Source of the DNA: Polaribacter vadi
GTDB taxonomy: Bacteria; Bacteroidota; Bacteroidia; Flavobacteriales; Flavobacteriaceae
Direction: 5' to 3'
NCBI RefSeq assembly: GCF_018861005.1
Contig: NZ_JAHKQL010000001.1
Coordinates: 62,001 to 126,000 of the forward strand
Length of the DNA: 64,000 bases
The notes beneath the pieces were generated by a model. The model was given only the letters and a program-made list of their open reading frames with translations, was not told the DNA's origin and made no database searches. Within the stretch, counting starts at the first letter, position 1, and every line of letters begins with the position of its first letter. Made by a program: the position numbers and the translations under genes. This document shows positions 25,704-37,100 of this stretch, piece after piece.

Positions 25704-25883
25704 TTATGAACCCCAATCATCACCAGGTGTAGCTGGGCCACCACTAAATGCTTGTACTTTTTTTGGGTTTAAAACTACATAAGTGCCTAATGCAGTTAAA
25801 GCTGCATATTTACTATATTTACCGAGTTTTTTTAATGCTTCTTTTCTTGTAATTTCTTTAGATTTTTGTTCTGAATTTTTCAT
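25704..25883 (-). CDS. short precursor-like peptide of cassette A (59 aa)
   Basis: Found by translation by hand: 59 aa starting MKNSEQKSKE. The leader has ITRKEALKKLGKYSKYAALT, like a weak twin-arginine signal (T-R-K in place of S-R-R), a mildly hydrophobic stretch and VQA, a possible signal-peptidase site, followed by FSGGPATPGDDWGS. The peptide at 41648-41818 shares the leader almost residue by residue and the FSG after AQA. It begins 26 nt after the stop of the large T9SS protein and ends before a terminator, so it should be expressed with that protein. Possible roles are a modified exported peptide or a small envelope protein. Confidence 0.8.
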   Translation of the reverse strand: MKNSEQKSKEITRKEALKKLGKYSKYAALTALGTYVVLNPKKVQAFSGGPATPGDDWGS

Positions 25884-25909
25884 TATTAAATTTTAAAAAA
25901 GTTAGGGGA

Positions 25910-28900
25910 TTAATTGATGATTATCTTTTTTGATAATTGTATTTCATTATCATCTAAATTTACAATATAAATACCTTTAGATAGTTTTGGAAGTTTTATT
26001 GTGCTCAAACCAGTTGATGTAATTTTAGTATTTAATACTTGTTTGCCATCTATTGCGTACATTTTAATTTCTGCATTTTTAGCTTGTAAACCTGCAATAG
26101 TTAAAATGTTTTTTGATGAATTATAGATATTTATATAGTCTGTACTTACACTAATATCATCTGTACTTAAAACACTGTTTGTAGTGGTATGTATATAAAA
26201 ACGACCAATACCATTTAAAGAAGCATTTAAAGTGATTTTAAAATCTTCTAGACTTAAATTTGTAAAAGTATTGTTTTCTCTATCTTCTAAATAAACATTT
26301 ATGTCTGAAGGTAGGTTATTTATTTCTGCATTAATGGTAATTTCTTCGCCTATAGCAGCAGTTATTCCTACAGGTACAACCATGTTTTCATAATCAGAAT
26401 TTGGTAATGATTGTACTTGAAATTTTACACCTTGAAACTCTACATTTGAGTTGCTACTTAATAAATGGGTATAAATATCTAAAGGATTTGCAATTCCGTG
26501 AAAAGTTCTACCATCTAAACCATTGTCAAACTCTGTAGTAGCATTTTGATTATAGTATATTTTAGCAACTCTATTTTTATTACCATCAGTCATATTTAAT
26601 ATAATTTCTGATTTTGCTGTTTTTTGAAAACTACCAGAACACGAATGACATCTAACATTTTTATTAATTGTAATATTTGTGTTGTTTCTAGCTTTTACTA
26701 AAAATCCTTGAGTTGGAGCAGCAATAAAATCATCAGCACCAACATAAACTTCATAATTGTCTTCTTGTTGATTCCAAACCCAAACAGCTTCCATTACTAA
26801 ATCAGAGGTATTGTCTTGTAATAAGTCTTGAGTGCTAATATTTGTAGAGTAAGGATTAGAGATTAAATTGTAACCACAACCTGTGTTTAAAACAGGTATT
26901 GTAACATTTTCTGTATTTAAAGTTCCTGTAAAAGTTAAAGGTTCTTCTGTATTATCTCTTTTTATAGAATAACCAACACCAGGTGTAGCATTCAATGAAC
27001 CACCTGTTTGTAAATAGCTCCATGAATCTGTAGGTGTAACATATTCTGCAATTGCTATATCTGTATTTAAGGTTGGTATATTGTTAGCTGTAACAAACTC
27101 ATCATTAAAAGTATGTCCATTAAGTGGAGATCCCATTAAGTACCAGTTTGTAGAAGTGGTTTCTCTTTCTTGCCTAACTTTACCAGAACAAGAAGATAAA
27201 GAATTAAATCTTGCACCAGATTTTATTTTTAGAGATTTTAAATTTACTGGGCTATAAGATGTTGGGTAATTTGTAACTCCTGTATTTGGTATTGTTACAT
27301 TGTCGCAATATAAATTTTTATGTGTATTATTTTTCCAATTGCTACGTTTATGAAAGTCTTCACTATCATTACCAACCCAAACATTTTTTATAGGTGCTTC
27401 TCCACAACCTCTTAATCCTCTTGTACCTGAAGGATTAGAGTTAGTTTGTTTAAACCTTGTACTTGGGTTAGACCAACCAGAACTTGTACCTGAGCTAAAA
27501 AACTGATTGTCATTTTCATAATCTTTAATACTTAAGTTACAATTTCTAGTTTCTACACCTCCACCAGACCAAGAATCTCCTGGATCTGTTGCTGTTAATT
27601 CACCAAACATATCATAAATAGTACCACCAGAAGTTGTAATATTTGATAGTATAATGGTGTCATCACCATCAAAATTAAAATCATGCTCTATAAAAGTAAC
27701 ATCTCTAAGTTCATTTTCTATTAAATAATCTTCAATTTCAGAAGAACCAACAACTAAAACCTCACCACCAGAAAGTGTACCAGAAGAAATGGTTAAAGCA
27801 TTAGAGTAATTTGCACTATTACCTTCTGCAACAATATTTATACATACATTATTGTTAGAAAAATTAAATGTTCCTGTTGTTGGGTTAAAAATTTCTATAC
27901 CTCTTGGTGCTGTACCAGAATCAGATTCTATATACTGACTAATAATAAGGGTAGAGGTGTTTGCTGCTGCATTTGAAACAGATAATAAAGCTTGCTGAAC
28001 TTCAGTAGCACAAGGATTTGAATTACCTATAACTATATAATAAGTTGTGTTATCTAAACCACTAACTACTTCTATATCTAAAGTTGCTGTATCTGCTCCT
28101 GAATATATACCTTGGTTTGTAATTGCTTCTCCACCATTTTCAGGATCACCAATATACCATTGGTAGGTAATATTGTCATTATCATTTCCTAGGTTTCCGT
28201 AAATAGGAGTACCACTATTATAAGAAGTTGCAGTTGAAGATTGACCAACTACTGTAAATGAAGCTGTTTCGTATTCTAGAACACTGCTATTAGAAGGAGA
28301 AGAAGTTATTTCTACTGTTTGTGCAATTGCTTCATAACCATTAACACCATTATAACCTCCAGAACCACCAATAACTTGACCATTTGATTGGTTATAACTT
28401 GTTCCATCTAAAACTCCATCTCCATTTGCATCAATTCCACCAGATTCAGTAACATCATAACAACCATCATTATCAGAATCCGTATCAAATGTATCAATAA
28501 GTCCATCACCATCAGTATCAGAACTCGATTCATTAGAATCTAATATACCATCATTGTCATCATCATCATCACAAGAATCAGAAATACCATCACCATCATT
28601 ATCTGGGTTTCCAGATGCTACTGAATCACAAGGATTAGCAATTAATTGTGCATTTTCAGTTTCTTCTAAATTATCATTATCTAAATGTGTTAATCTTACA
28701 TAATATCTGTTTGTATATAAACCTGTAGCAGAACTTATAGTTAAAGTTGCAGTATTTGTGTTAGAATATACCCCAGTATCTGTTAATGCAATGCCATCTG
28801 TATCTGGATTTCCTAAATACCATTGATAAATAATTCTAGCAGAAGCATTTCCAGGAGAATCGTAAACAGGACTTCCGTTTAAATAATTGGTTGCTTGCTC

Positions 28901-30295
28901 TGCTGTAGCTATTACTGAGAAAGAAGCAGTGCCACCAAAGCCAGTAGTATCATCTGATGGAGATGTAGTAATAGTCATTCTGTGAGCTTGGTTTTCTGAA
29001 CCACTAGAACCATTGTATCCTCCAGATCCACCAGTTACTTTACCTTCAGAGTCAAAACCATTTCCATCTAACATTCCATCACCATCATTATCTACACCTC
29101 CAGCTTCTACAACATCGTAATAACCATCTGCATCAGAATCTAAATCTTGAGAGTTAGGTGTACCATCATCATCTGTATCTAAACAAACTTGGTTACCAGA
29201 TAAATCTACACTTAAAACTTTTGCACCATCATTTGTGTTTGAAGCAGGGCCGTTTGAAAAAACGGTGGCTGTCAATCCATTTCTTAACTCCATTATATAA
29301 ATATCACCTGTAGTGTTATTACTCATGTAAAAATTACCATCTAAAGTTGTATAAATTGCTCCATAATTACCTGATGGTAGGCCAGAAATATTCCCTTCAA
29401 TTGTAGCAGTTTCGTTTGTAGTATCTATTTTATGAAGTTCATTAGAACTATTTTTTATACCATAAATATTTCCATCAGATGTGTTATATCCTAAATCAAT
29501 TAAATTTCCACCTGATCTAGAAAAAGAAGAAACTTCTGTTTTATAAGTTGGAGAATCTGGATCACCATCAAAAACTTGAACTAATGAAGGAGTAGCAGTT
29601 ACATATTGTTTTTTAATTGGGTCATAAGCTCCAGAAACTGCAGAATCACTGATGTTTAAAGTATCAACAATGTTAAAGGTATAAGGGTCAACTAAAACTA
29701 CTTGATTAGAACTTTTATTAATTGCCCAAAAATAACCATCATCTTCGTTTACAGTTACTCCATTAATATAGTATGAAAGTGTTTGATGCAGCGTAGAAAC
29801 ACCAGTATCTAAATCAACTAAATAAACATTCGTTGGGTTTCCTTGAAATAAGTAACCTTTTTCTGCATTTGGGAAACTAGTAACTGTGTTAGCACATGCT
29901 TCGTCTTCATCTAAAATACCATCATTATCATCATCTAAGTCACAGATATTGTTAACTCCATCACCATCAGTATCATTGGCAGTAGGTGTGCCTATAATAG
30001 CACCATCAGTACAAGGGTCATTTTTGCCTATAAGACTCTTAAAGAAATTACTTTTCGAAGAAGGTTTTTCTTCTGAAATAGTTTTGTCTATTGTTGGGGC
30101 TTCGTTTTCTGAAGTTTTAGTAAAAACATTTTTATACCATAATTCTGTATTTGTATCAGAATTTAAAATAGTGTTCTCAGTAAAATTTGAAAAATCATTT
30201 TGAAGATTATTCTCATTTAAGTTATTTAATTGAGCATGTAAAGAAAAAGACATAACGTTAATAATAACGAAAAGTATAATGTTGGGGGACTTCAT
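25910..30295 (-). CDS. T9SS-secreted multidomain protein with lamin-tail domain (cassette A)
   Basis: 1461 aa, exported through Sec (signal 1-22, MKSPNIILFVIIN...HAQ) and then the type IX system. After a linker come thrombospondin-type-3-like calcium repeats (NDTDGDGVNNICDLDDDNDGILD), a beta-propeller-like stretch with PxxxFNIVDTL units, two more calcium-repeat blocks each followed by an Ig-like domain, and a lamin-tail domain near 782-905 (SDSGTAPRGIEIFNPTTG). The last ~410 residues (from WYLMGSPLNG) match the protein of cassette B. The C-terminal 75 residues are a type A sorting domain ending KLSKGIYIVNLDDNEIQLSKK. Surface adhesin or matrix protein is likely; ligand unknown. Confidence 0.9.
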   Translation of the reverse strand: MKSPNIILFVIINVMSFSLHAQLNNLNENNLQNDFSNFTENTILNSDTNTELWYKNVFTKTSENEAPTIDKTISEEKPSSKSNFFKSLIGKNDPCTDGAIIGTPTANDTDGDGVNNICDLDDDNDGILDEDEACANTVTSFPNAEKGYLFQGNPTNVYLVDLDTGVSTLHQTLSYYINGVTVNEDDGYFWAINKSSNQVVLVDPYTFNIVDTLNISDSAVSGAYDPIKKQYVTATPSLVQVFDGDPDSPTYKTEVSSFSRSGGNLIDLGYNTSDGNIYGIKNSSNELHKIDTTNETATIEGNISGLPSGNYGAIYTTLDGNFYMSNNTTGDIYIMELRNGLTATVFSNGPASNTNDGAKVLSVDLSGNQVCLDTDDDGTPNSQDLDSDADGYYDVVEAGGVDNDGDGMLDGNGFDSEGKVTGGSGGYNGSSGSENQAHRMTITTSPSDDTTGFGGTASFSVIATAEQATNYLNGSPVYDSPGNASARIIYQWYLGNPDTDGIALTDTGVYSNTNTATLTISSATGLYTNRYYVRLTHLDNDNLEETENAQLIANPCDSVASGNPDNDGDGISDSCDDDDDNDGILDSNESSSDTDGDGLIDTFDTDSDNDGCYDVTESGGIDANGDGVLDGTSYNQSNGQVIGGSGGYNGVNGYEAIAQTVEITSSPSNSSVLEYETASFTVVGQSSTATSYNSGTPIYGNLGNDNDNITYQWYIGDPENGGEAITNQGIYSGADTATLDIEVVSGLDNTTYYIVIGNSNPCATEVQQALLSVSNAAANTSTLIISQYIESDSGTAPRGIEIFNPTTGTFNFSNNNVCINIVAEGNSANYSNALTISSGTLSGGEVLVVGSSEIEDYLIENELRDVTFIEHDFNFDGDDTIILSNITTSGGTIYDMFGELTATDPGDSWSGGGVETRNCNLSIKDYENDNQFFSSGTSSGWSNPSTRFKQTNSNPSGTRGLRGCGEAPIKNVWVGNDSEDFHKRSNWKNNTHKNLYCDNVTIPNTGVTNYPTSYSPVNLKSLKIKSGARFNSLSSCSGKVRQERETTSTNWYLMGSPLNGHTFNDEFVTANNIPTLNTDIAIAEYVTPTDSWSYLQTGGSLNATPGVGYSIKRDNTEEPLTFTGTLNTENVTIPVLNTGCGYNLISNPYSTNISTQDLLQDNTSDLVMEAVWVWNQQEDNYEVYVGADDFIAAPTQGFLVKARNNTNITINKNVRCHSCSGSFQKTAKSEIILNMTDGNKNRVAKIYYNQNATTEFDNGLDGRTFHGIANPLDIYTHLLSSNSNVEFQGVKFQVQSLPNSDYENMVVPVGITAAIGEEITINAEINNLPSDINVYLEDRENNTFTNLSLEDFKITLNASLNGIGRFYIHTTTNSVLSTDDISVSTDYINIYNSSKNILTIAGLQAKNAEIKMYAIDGKQVLNTKITSTGLSTIKLPKLSKGIYIVNLDDNEIQLSKKIIIN

Positions 30296-30570
30296 AAGTA
30301 TTTAATTTAGTAGTTTTTTTAATTCATTTATTAATGTTGATAATTTTATTTTAAATTATAAATACGTTAATAATTAGTCTATCACAGAAATTTCTGGATA
30401 TTACTAATTATTTGTAAATAAGCTAGTTATTGTTTTGCTAGTTATTTATGTAAAATGTTGTGAAAATGTTTGTTGTAAACTAAGATTAGAGAAAATCTGA
30501 TAGTAAAAAAGAAAGAAATCATATTATTTGTTTTGGGGGTTAAACTAAAATACAAGACGAATATATGTAA
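30296..30570. other. AT-rich leader/promoter region upstream of the cassette A T9SS gene
   Basis: No gene seen. It holds a 10-bp direct repeat GCTAGTTATT (30422-30431 and 30437-30446, period 15). About 230-250 nt upstream of the start codon, the minus strand reads CTTGTATTTTAG then TTTAACCCCCAAAACAAA, which could be a -7 region and transcript start. A long leader is therefore possible. Confidence 0.35.
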
Positions 30571-30618
30571 AAAAAAATAAGAATTACTTAAAAATGTTAA
30601 ATAATTCTTATTTTTTTT
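30571..30618. terminator. bidirectional terminator after the small barrel gene
   Basis: AT-rich stem AATAAGAATTA (30576-30586) and TAATTCTTATT (30602-30612) extended by A/T runs on both sides, loop of 15 nt. Lies 12 nt past the stop of the 30630-31076 gene. T tracts follow on both strands. Confidence 0.75.
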
Positions 30619-30629
30619 ATTGAATGTGC

Positions 30630-31076
30630 TTAAAATTGGTATCTAACTGATAATGCTACATTTGAGTTTAAACCATCTAAACCACCAGCAAAACCTATTT
30701 CTGGTCTGTAATCGATAGATAATAAGATTGGTGCATTAAAATCATATTCTAGACCAATAACTCCAGAACCATAAATACCTGTTCCGTTTGCAGAAACAAT
30801 TCCACCACCAGCACCTGCGTACCAGTTTAATTGGTCTTCTAGACTCCAAACCCATTCATATAATCCAGTTGCTTTAAAGTTAGAGAATTCGTTAGCTAAA
30901 CCTAAATCAATTTCTAATCTATTGTTACTGCCTAAAGCTTTTTGATAAGAAATTTCTCCTCCAACACCATCTCCACCACCAAAACGTAAACCAATTGCAT
31001 TGTCAGAAATACTTTGTGCGTTCATAGAGATTACAGACGCGAATAATAAACCAATTGATAAGATATATTTTTTCAT
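30630..31076 (-). CDS. small outer-membrane beta-barrel protein
   Basis: 148 aa. Signal peptide 1-20 (cleavage after MNAQ). The mature part is a run of amphipathic strands with Gly-rich turns (GLRFGGGDGVGGEISYQKAL, NWYAGAGGGIVSANGTGIYGSG) and ends with RYQF, the terminal aromatic of outer-membrane barrels. Probably an eight-stranded OmpA/OmpX-like barrel; no specific function can be read. A TAGATTTG -7 box lies upstream (31110-31117). Confidence 0.85.
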   Translation of the reverse strand: MKKYILSIGLLFASVISMNAQSISDNAIGLRFGGGDGVGGEISYQKALGSNNRLEIDLGLANEFSNFKATGLYEWVWSLEDQLNWYAGAGGGIVSANGTGIYGSGVIGLEYDFNAPILLSIDYRPEIGFAGGLDGLNSNVALSVRYQF

Positions 31077-31109
31077 AATATTAGTTTTATTTTAAAATTA
31101 ATAATGATG

Positions 31110-31117
31110 CAAATCTA
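31110..31117 (-). promoter_or_regulatory. -7 promoter box of the small barrel gene
   Basis: TAGATTTG on the minus strand matches TAnnTTTG. It lies 33 nt before the start codon at 31076. A -33 TTTG at standard spacing is not evident. Confidence 0.45.
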
Positions 31118-31177
31118 AATTTAATAGTTTTACTTTTTTAACTCATATGAATAAGATATTGTTAAAATCGATAAAAA

Positions 31178-34100
31178 TTAATTCTCAATCTTTAAACGTA
31201 TACCCTCTGAGTGGCTACTAAATTCTGGTGCATACATACTTTGTATGGTAGAGATACCATTGCTAAAATTACCAGCGTTATTTACTCTAACATCATATTC
31301 AAAAACATATACACCTTTTGGTAGTCTATCAAAAAAGAAATTGGTAGCAGCATCTTTTGTGCTTTCATAATACCCTAAATTGTCTTGCCATTTGTATTTA
31401 GAAAATACATTTATAGGTTCTACAGCAGAAGCTCTCATATCTTTTAAATGAATAAATTCCATATTTCTGTCTGAGCTTAATTCAATTCTTACTGTAATTA
31501 AATCTCCAACTTTTAAATGTGTTTTATCAGTAATTTCTTTTAGTTCTTTACCAGTATCAGAATTTACTTTTAGGAATAGTTTTTTCTTTAATTTTAAAGG
31601 TGTTTCTGCGGATGTAATTTTGTCTAAATCTTCAAAATATTGCCAATATAAACCACCCCAAGCAATACCATTATTTTTTTTACTGATGGTAACAGTTGCC
31701 ATTTCTGGAGTAATTTCACTACCATTCCAAGAAGTTTTATAATAACCAGTTCCAGCTTCAACTTTTACATCATCCAACTTTGTTGGGTCTATTTTTCGAT
31801 TTCCGATTTTTATATCTACTAGTTCAGTAGTAGAAATCCAGTTACTGCTATTTAAAAGTAAAGCATAAACAGCTTCTGTTGTTGCTTTTGTGGTTTTCCA
31901 TCTGTTAGTTTGCTTATTTTTTAGTAACCAAATTTTTAAATTATCAATAGTTTTTTCATCATTTTCTATTTCAGAAAAGGTTTCTATTAATAAAGAATGT
32001 GTTTCTACAGGTGCTTGATAAAAGTAATAACCAGCAGTATTATTTTTCCAATACATACCTAATTCATCAGAAATAATAGCGTTTTCTTTTAACGATTTTA
32101 GAATTTTATTAGCTATTGTTTTTTCATCATTTCTAAATAATGTTAAAGCAATTTGTCCTTTTGCATACAAATTATAGTCTTTCCAGTAAATAATTGTTTG
32201 CTTTTGATAGTAATTAAAAGCGGTTTTAAGATTGTCATCCATAGAAAAATCAGCATAAAAACTACGCATATACAAGTATTGAATGGTAAAATAATTCAAG
32301 TTATTGTTTGATAAATATTCTTGATACGCTTTTTCTCCTTTCTTTTTTGTTTTTGCTTTTTGTTTTGCTTCTTCTGCTTTGTTTAATAGCTTTTTATATT
32401 GTTCAACTATTTCATCATCTAAAAAATGAACAGCATTTTTAATCATATTTTCTGTTGATGAATTAAAATCTGTAATTCCCAATTTTTGTAAATGTCCAAA
32501 ACCAGTGGCAATATGTTGGGTTATAAAATTACTTTCGTAAGTAGCTCCCTTAAACCAAGGAAACCCTCCAGAATTCATTTGAATGTCTTCTAATTTTCGA
32601 ATCGCTTTTTCTTGTTCATTTTTCATTTTATTTAAATCGAACAACAAGGCAATACGTTTCTTTTGCTCGGTTTCTGATTGTGCATCTCTTAACCAAGGTG
32701 TTTCTTGAATAATTAAAGATTTTAACTCTTGATTTTTTTCTAAGTTCGATAAAAGCGCATCCGAAGATTTCCAAGCATTAAAAACTTCTTGAATTTTAGG
32801 ATTTGAATTTGCTACAAAACTTGCTAAAGTATTTGCATAATATCTTGAAAAAGTTTGCTCTGCACACTCATAAGGATATTCCATTAAATAAGGCAAACTT
32901 TGAATTGCGTACCAAACAGGATTTGACGTTATCTCTAAAGTAAACTTATGATTTTTTAAGGTTGATGAGGTGTTGTTTTTCAATTTATCTAACGTAAAAG
33001 TTTTGGTTTGATTAGAACGAACCCACATTGGTAATGTCTCTGTAACCAGCATTCTGTTCGTTAAAACTGGTAATACATTTTGTTCTCCATCAGAAAAATC
33101 GCCAGCTTTTGCAACAATTTTATACTGTACAGTTTGTATGTTTTCTGGTATTGCTAAATGCCAAGATACGTTAGTATTGCCATCTTTGTCTACAATAAAA
33201 TTTTTGTTAGCATTTTTGTTTTGTAACTCTGTATTAATTACTTTTCCAGAAATACCATCCGTTAAAATTAGTTTTGCAAAACCACTTAATTGGTTATTTG
33301 TTAAGTTGGTAATTTTTGCACTGAATGTAATTGTATCTTTTTCTCTTAAAAAACGAGGTGCATTAGGTACAACCATTAACTCTTTTTGGGTAATAGTTTG
33401 CATTGTTTTTGATGCATATTTTACATCAGTAGTATGTGCTAGTAATTGCAATTTCCAACGAGTTAAAACTTCTGGCATCGTAAAAGAAAAACTTACTTTA
33501 CCATTTTTATCTGTTTTTAATTGCGGATAAAAGAAAGCTGTTTCTTTAAAGTTTTTACGTGCTTTAATATTGCTTAACTCTTTATCTAGTTTTGCTTGTC
33601 CTTCTTTTGTGTTGATAATTACAACTCCGTTTGCAGCTCTAGAGCCATAAAGAGCAGTTGCTGAGGCATCCTTTAAAATATTAATCTGTGAAATATCATT
33701 GGCACTTAAATCAGGATTTTCTACAATAACACCATCAACAATATACAAAGGTGCTTTGTTTTTGTCTAAAGAATTTGCTCCTCTTAGAGTTATATTATCA
33801 CCATTTTTAGATATTGAATCGCCTGAAGTAAATCCATTTAAAGCAGTAACCTCTTCTGAAATTGTTTCAGCTTCAATGTCATCAGTACTAATTACTGAAA
33901 CAGCACCAGTTACTGATTTGTTTTTTGTGGTTCCATAACCCACAACCACAACTTCATCTAAATCTTCTAAATTTTTTGCTAAAGAAACATTTAATGTAGA
34001 GGAATTTTCGGTTTTAATTTCTATGGATTGATAACCCAAATAGCTAAAAATTAAAACATCATCTTTTTTAGCAGTTATGCTGTATTCACCATCAAAATTG

Positions 34101-37100
34101 CTAATGGTTATATTTTTTGTGCCTTTAATTAAAATGTTAACACCAGCTAAAAGATGCCCTTTTTTATCAGAAACTCTTCCTTTTATAGTACCTGTAAATT
34201 CTCCGGATTTATTATAGGTAGATTTTTCTTTTTCTTCTTGAAATTTAAGGGCTATTTTGTTTAAATACTGTTGATTAACCCATCTGTTTTTTCTAAAACT
34301 AAAACCAAACCAATTGTAAGTTGTGTTTTTTATTGATGGAAAATTATAATAATTCCTTTGATTATTTTTTATGTAAAAATTTGAATTCCCAAAACTTTTA
34401 TATGCGCTGCTAGAACTATAAGAATAATATTTAGGTTTATTAGGTGTTGGGTTAAAACTCCAATGATGTGTTTTAAATTCATCTAAAGAAGCATCATACA
34501 TAGAGGCTAAAACTTCTGCAGCAATAGCATCGTTTTTATCATCTTTTATGGTAAAACTCCAAGTTTCTTCTTGGCCAGGTTGTAATTTATCTCTAAAAAT
34601 ATTTGTGGTAATACCAATGTTGTTTTTAGGCGGATATGGAACATTAATTAACAAATTTCCGCTTTTAAAATAGTTATAATTTACAAAGTGATATTTAATT
34701 GCAAAACCACCAATATCTTCTTTGTTTATCGGAATTTGAATTGTTTTGACATTATTGTTTAATTGTATAAATTTTGTGTCTATTATTTTATGATTTTTTT
34801 CAATTTGTACAACTACAGTCATGTTTTTAGAAGCAGAACCTAATTGCAGTTCAACAATATCATTAATAGTATAATTCGCTTTAATATTACTGATAGTAAA
34901 CAATTGATTGTCTGAAACTTTATTTTCTGTTGATGAAAAAAGAGTAATAATTTTTTCGTCTTTAACATCTTGCCCAAATTTGTCTTTACTTTCTAAAATG
35001 ATGAGGTATTTACCAGAAACCCAACTTTTGGTATTGTTTAGAATAATTTCTTTAGAATTTTCTGTGTTAAAATCCGCAGCAAATACTTGTTTTCCTTTTT
35101 GCCAATTTTTAGCATCAGTTTCATCCTTTAAATAAGAATCGTTTGGAAATAAAGTTTTAAACGTATTTTCAGAAATATCTTGATAATCTGGTGCAGCCCA
35201 AGGTCTTTTTCTTAATGGATTTTTAGGAGCTTGTAATTTGTATATTTTAAGTGTTCCTTTTGCCTTAACAAATTCATTATTTAAATTTTTTGTATCAATT
35301 TTTAAAATTGTTTCTTTTTGGTTTTTATCAATTTTGCCATCCACAGAAAAAGAAGCTATTAAAGAATGATACCCAACTTTAATAATTGAGGTCGCTGAGC
35401 GACTTTCGCCATTAACATCTGTAACATCCGCAGTTATTTCGTAGCTAAAAATTGGTAAACTTTCTTTAGAAACATTTTCATCAGGCAAAGCCTTAAACTG
35501 TATTGAAAAATTACCTAAATGATCTGTAATACTTTCTCCATTTGTAATTTCTTGAGAACTTGAATATGAATTTGGATTTCGCCAATAATACCAACTAGGG
35601 TATTGCACTTTTCTATGAACTCTATACACTACTTTTGCATCAGTAATATTGGCACCAGAAAATGCTTTTGCAAAACCATTTACAGTTACAGAATCATTAA
35701 TTTTATAACTTTCAGTTACTGGTTTAAAATCAGTTTCAAATTTTGGTCTTTTGTATTCTTCTACAGAAATTTCTTTGTAACTATCTTCGAAATAAACATT
35801 TTCACGATCATAAAATTTACTTTTAGATTTGGAACTTTCATCCACTTCTATTTCAAACTCACCAGTTAAACCATTGTTAGGCAATATAAATTGACCTGCT
35901 ACAGAACCGAATTCATTTAATTTTAAATTTAGTTCTTTAACAATTTGGTTATTTACATCTGTTAAGCTAATTGTTACATATTCGTTTTTTAAAACTGAAG
36001 ATTCATCAGCTTGTTTTTTAATAGCAATTACTTTAAAGTATACAATTTGTCCAGGTCTGTAAATACTTCTATCAGTAAAAATAAAAGGCTTTATGGTTAT
36101 TTCATCATCTGTTTCTATATTATCTTTAGCACTTTGATTTCGGAAATAATAACTGCCAAAAATTGCAGCATCATTTTTGGTTTTTACAGAAATATTAACA
36201 TTATTAGAATAGCTTTTGCTTTTAAAAGATGCGAATCCGTTTTTGTCTGTAATTAGTTTTTTGTAAAAATACTGACCTCTAATTCTTTGCTTATTGTTAA
36301 GATCTAATACTGCGTTTTCTATCGGTGTTCCTGTATTTCTATCAACTACTTGATAATTGTACTTTTCATTAAAAGTGTTTTCTATTAAAGTTAAATTGGT
36401 AACTTGAATAATAGACGTTCCGTAAATTGATTTTTCATCTAAATTTTCATTTTCAGAAGCGACAATTAAATACATTCCGTTTTCTAATTTCGGAACAATT
36501 ATTTCTGATGAATGTGCTAAATAATCACCTTTATTTCTTAATTGATGTTGCCAATTTTTATGTTTTTCAAGCTTTTTTAAAATAGCTTTTCTATCTTCTA
36601 TTCTGTAAGTTTTATTAAAAGTTTCTTGCTGTTTTTCATTGATTTTATAACTCGTAAAAAAAAGTTTTTCTATATTTTTATAAGTAACTAAAATTCTAGA
36701 GTTTGTATTTATAGGGATGTATTTTTCTGATTGAATAGAAAGTGTTTTTGCTTCAATTTGCTTTTTTAATAGGATACATTTTTCTGCACCAAAGCTGTCA
36801 TTAAATTTATTTATTATGTTTTCACAAATTTCTAAAGCTTGTATGTTTTTAGCGTTGTTTTTGTGAATTTTTGCAATTTCAAAAGCAAATAAACCACTAG
36901 CTTTGTGGTTTGCAATTTGCTCTTGTGCGTTTTTAAAAGTTTGTAAAACTAAATCACTTTTATTCTTAAAAATTGCATGTTGTTTTATAAAGTTTAAACG
37001 TTCTATATCAATATTGGCTAAAGCATTTTTATTGTTTGTTTTGATATGAAATGCAAGTAATTTCTGATAGATTTTTAAAGCATTTAATTGAAGTGATAAA

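Noticed and set aside
28480..28600. Short DNA repeats rich in CATCA within the cassette A T9SS gene, considered as a tandem array or CRISPR
   Set aside because: They reflect Asp-rich calcium-binding repeats (GAT codons) in the protein; there are no regular spacers.
25899..30203. Long open frames on the plus strand opposite the large T9SS and A2M genes
   Set aside because: They lie antisense to genes with clear domains and have no start signal, signal peptide or family motif.
30422..30446. GCTAGTTATT direct repeat as a regulator site
   Set aside because: Only two copies in very AT-rich DNA, 126 nt or more from the start codon and with no matching site elsewhere that I could see; kept only as a note in the leader region.
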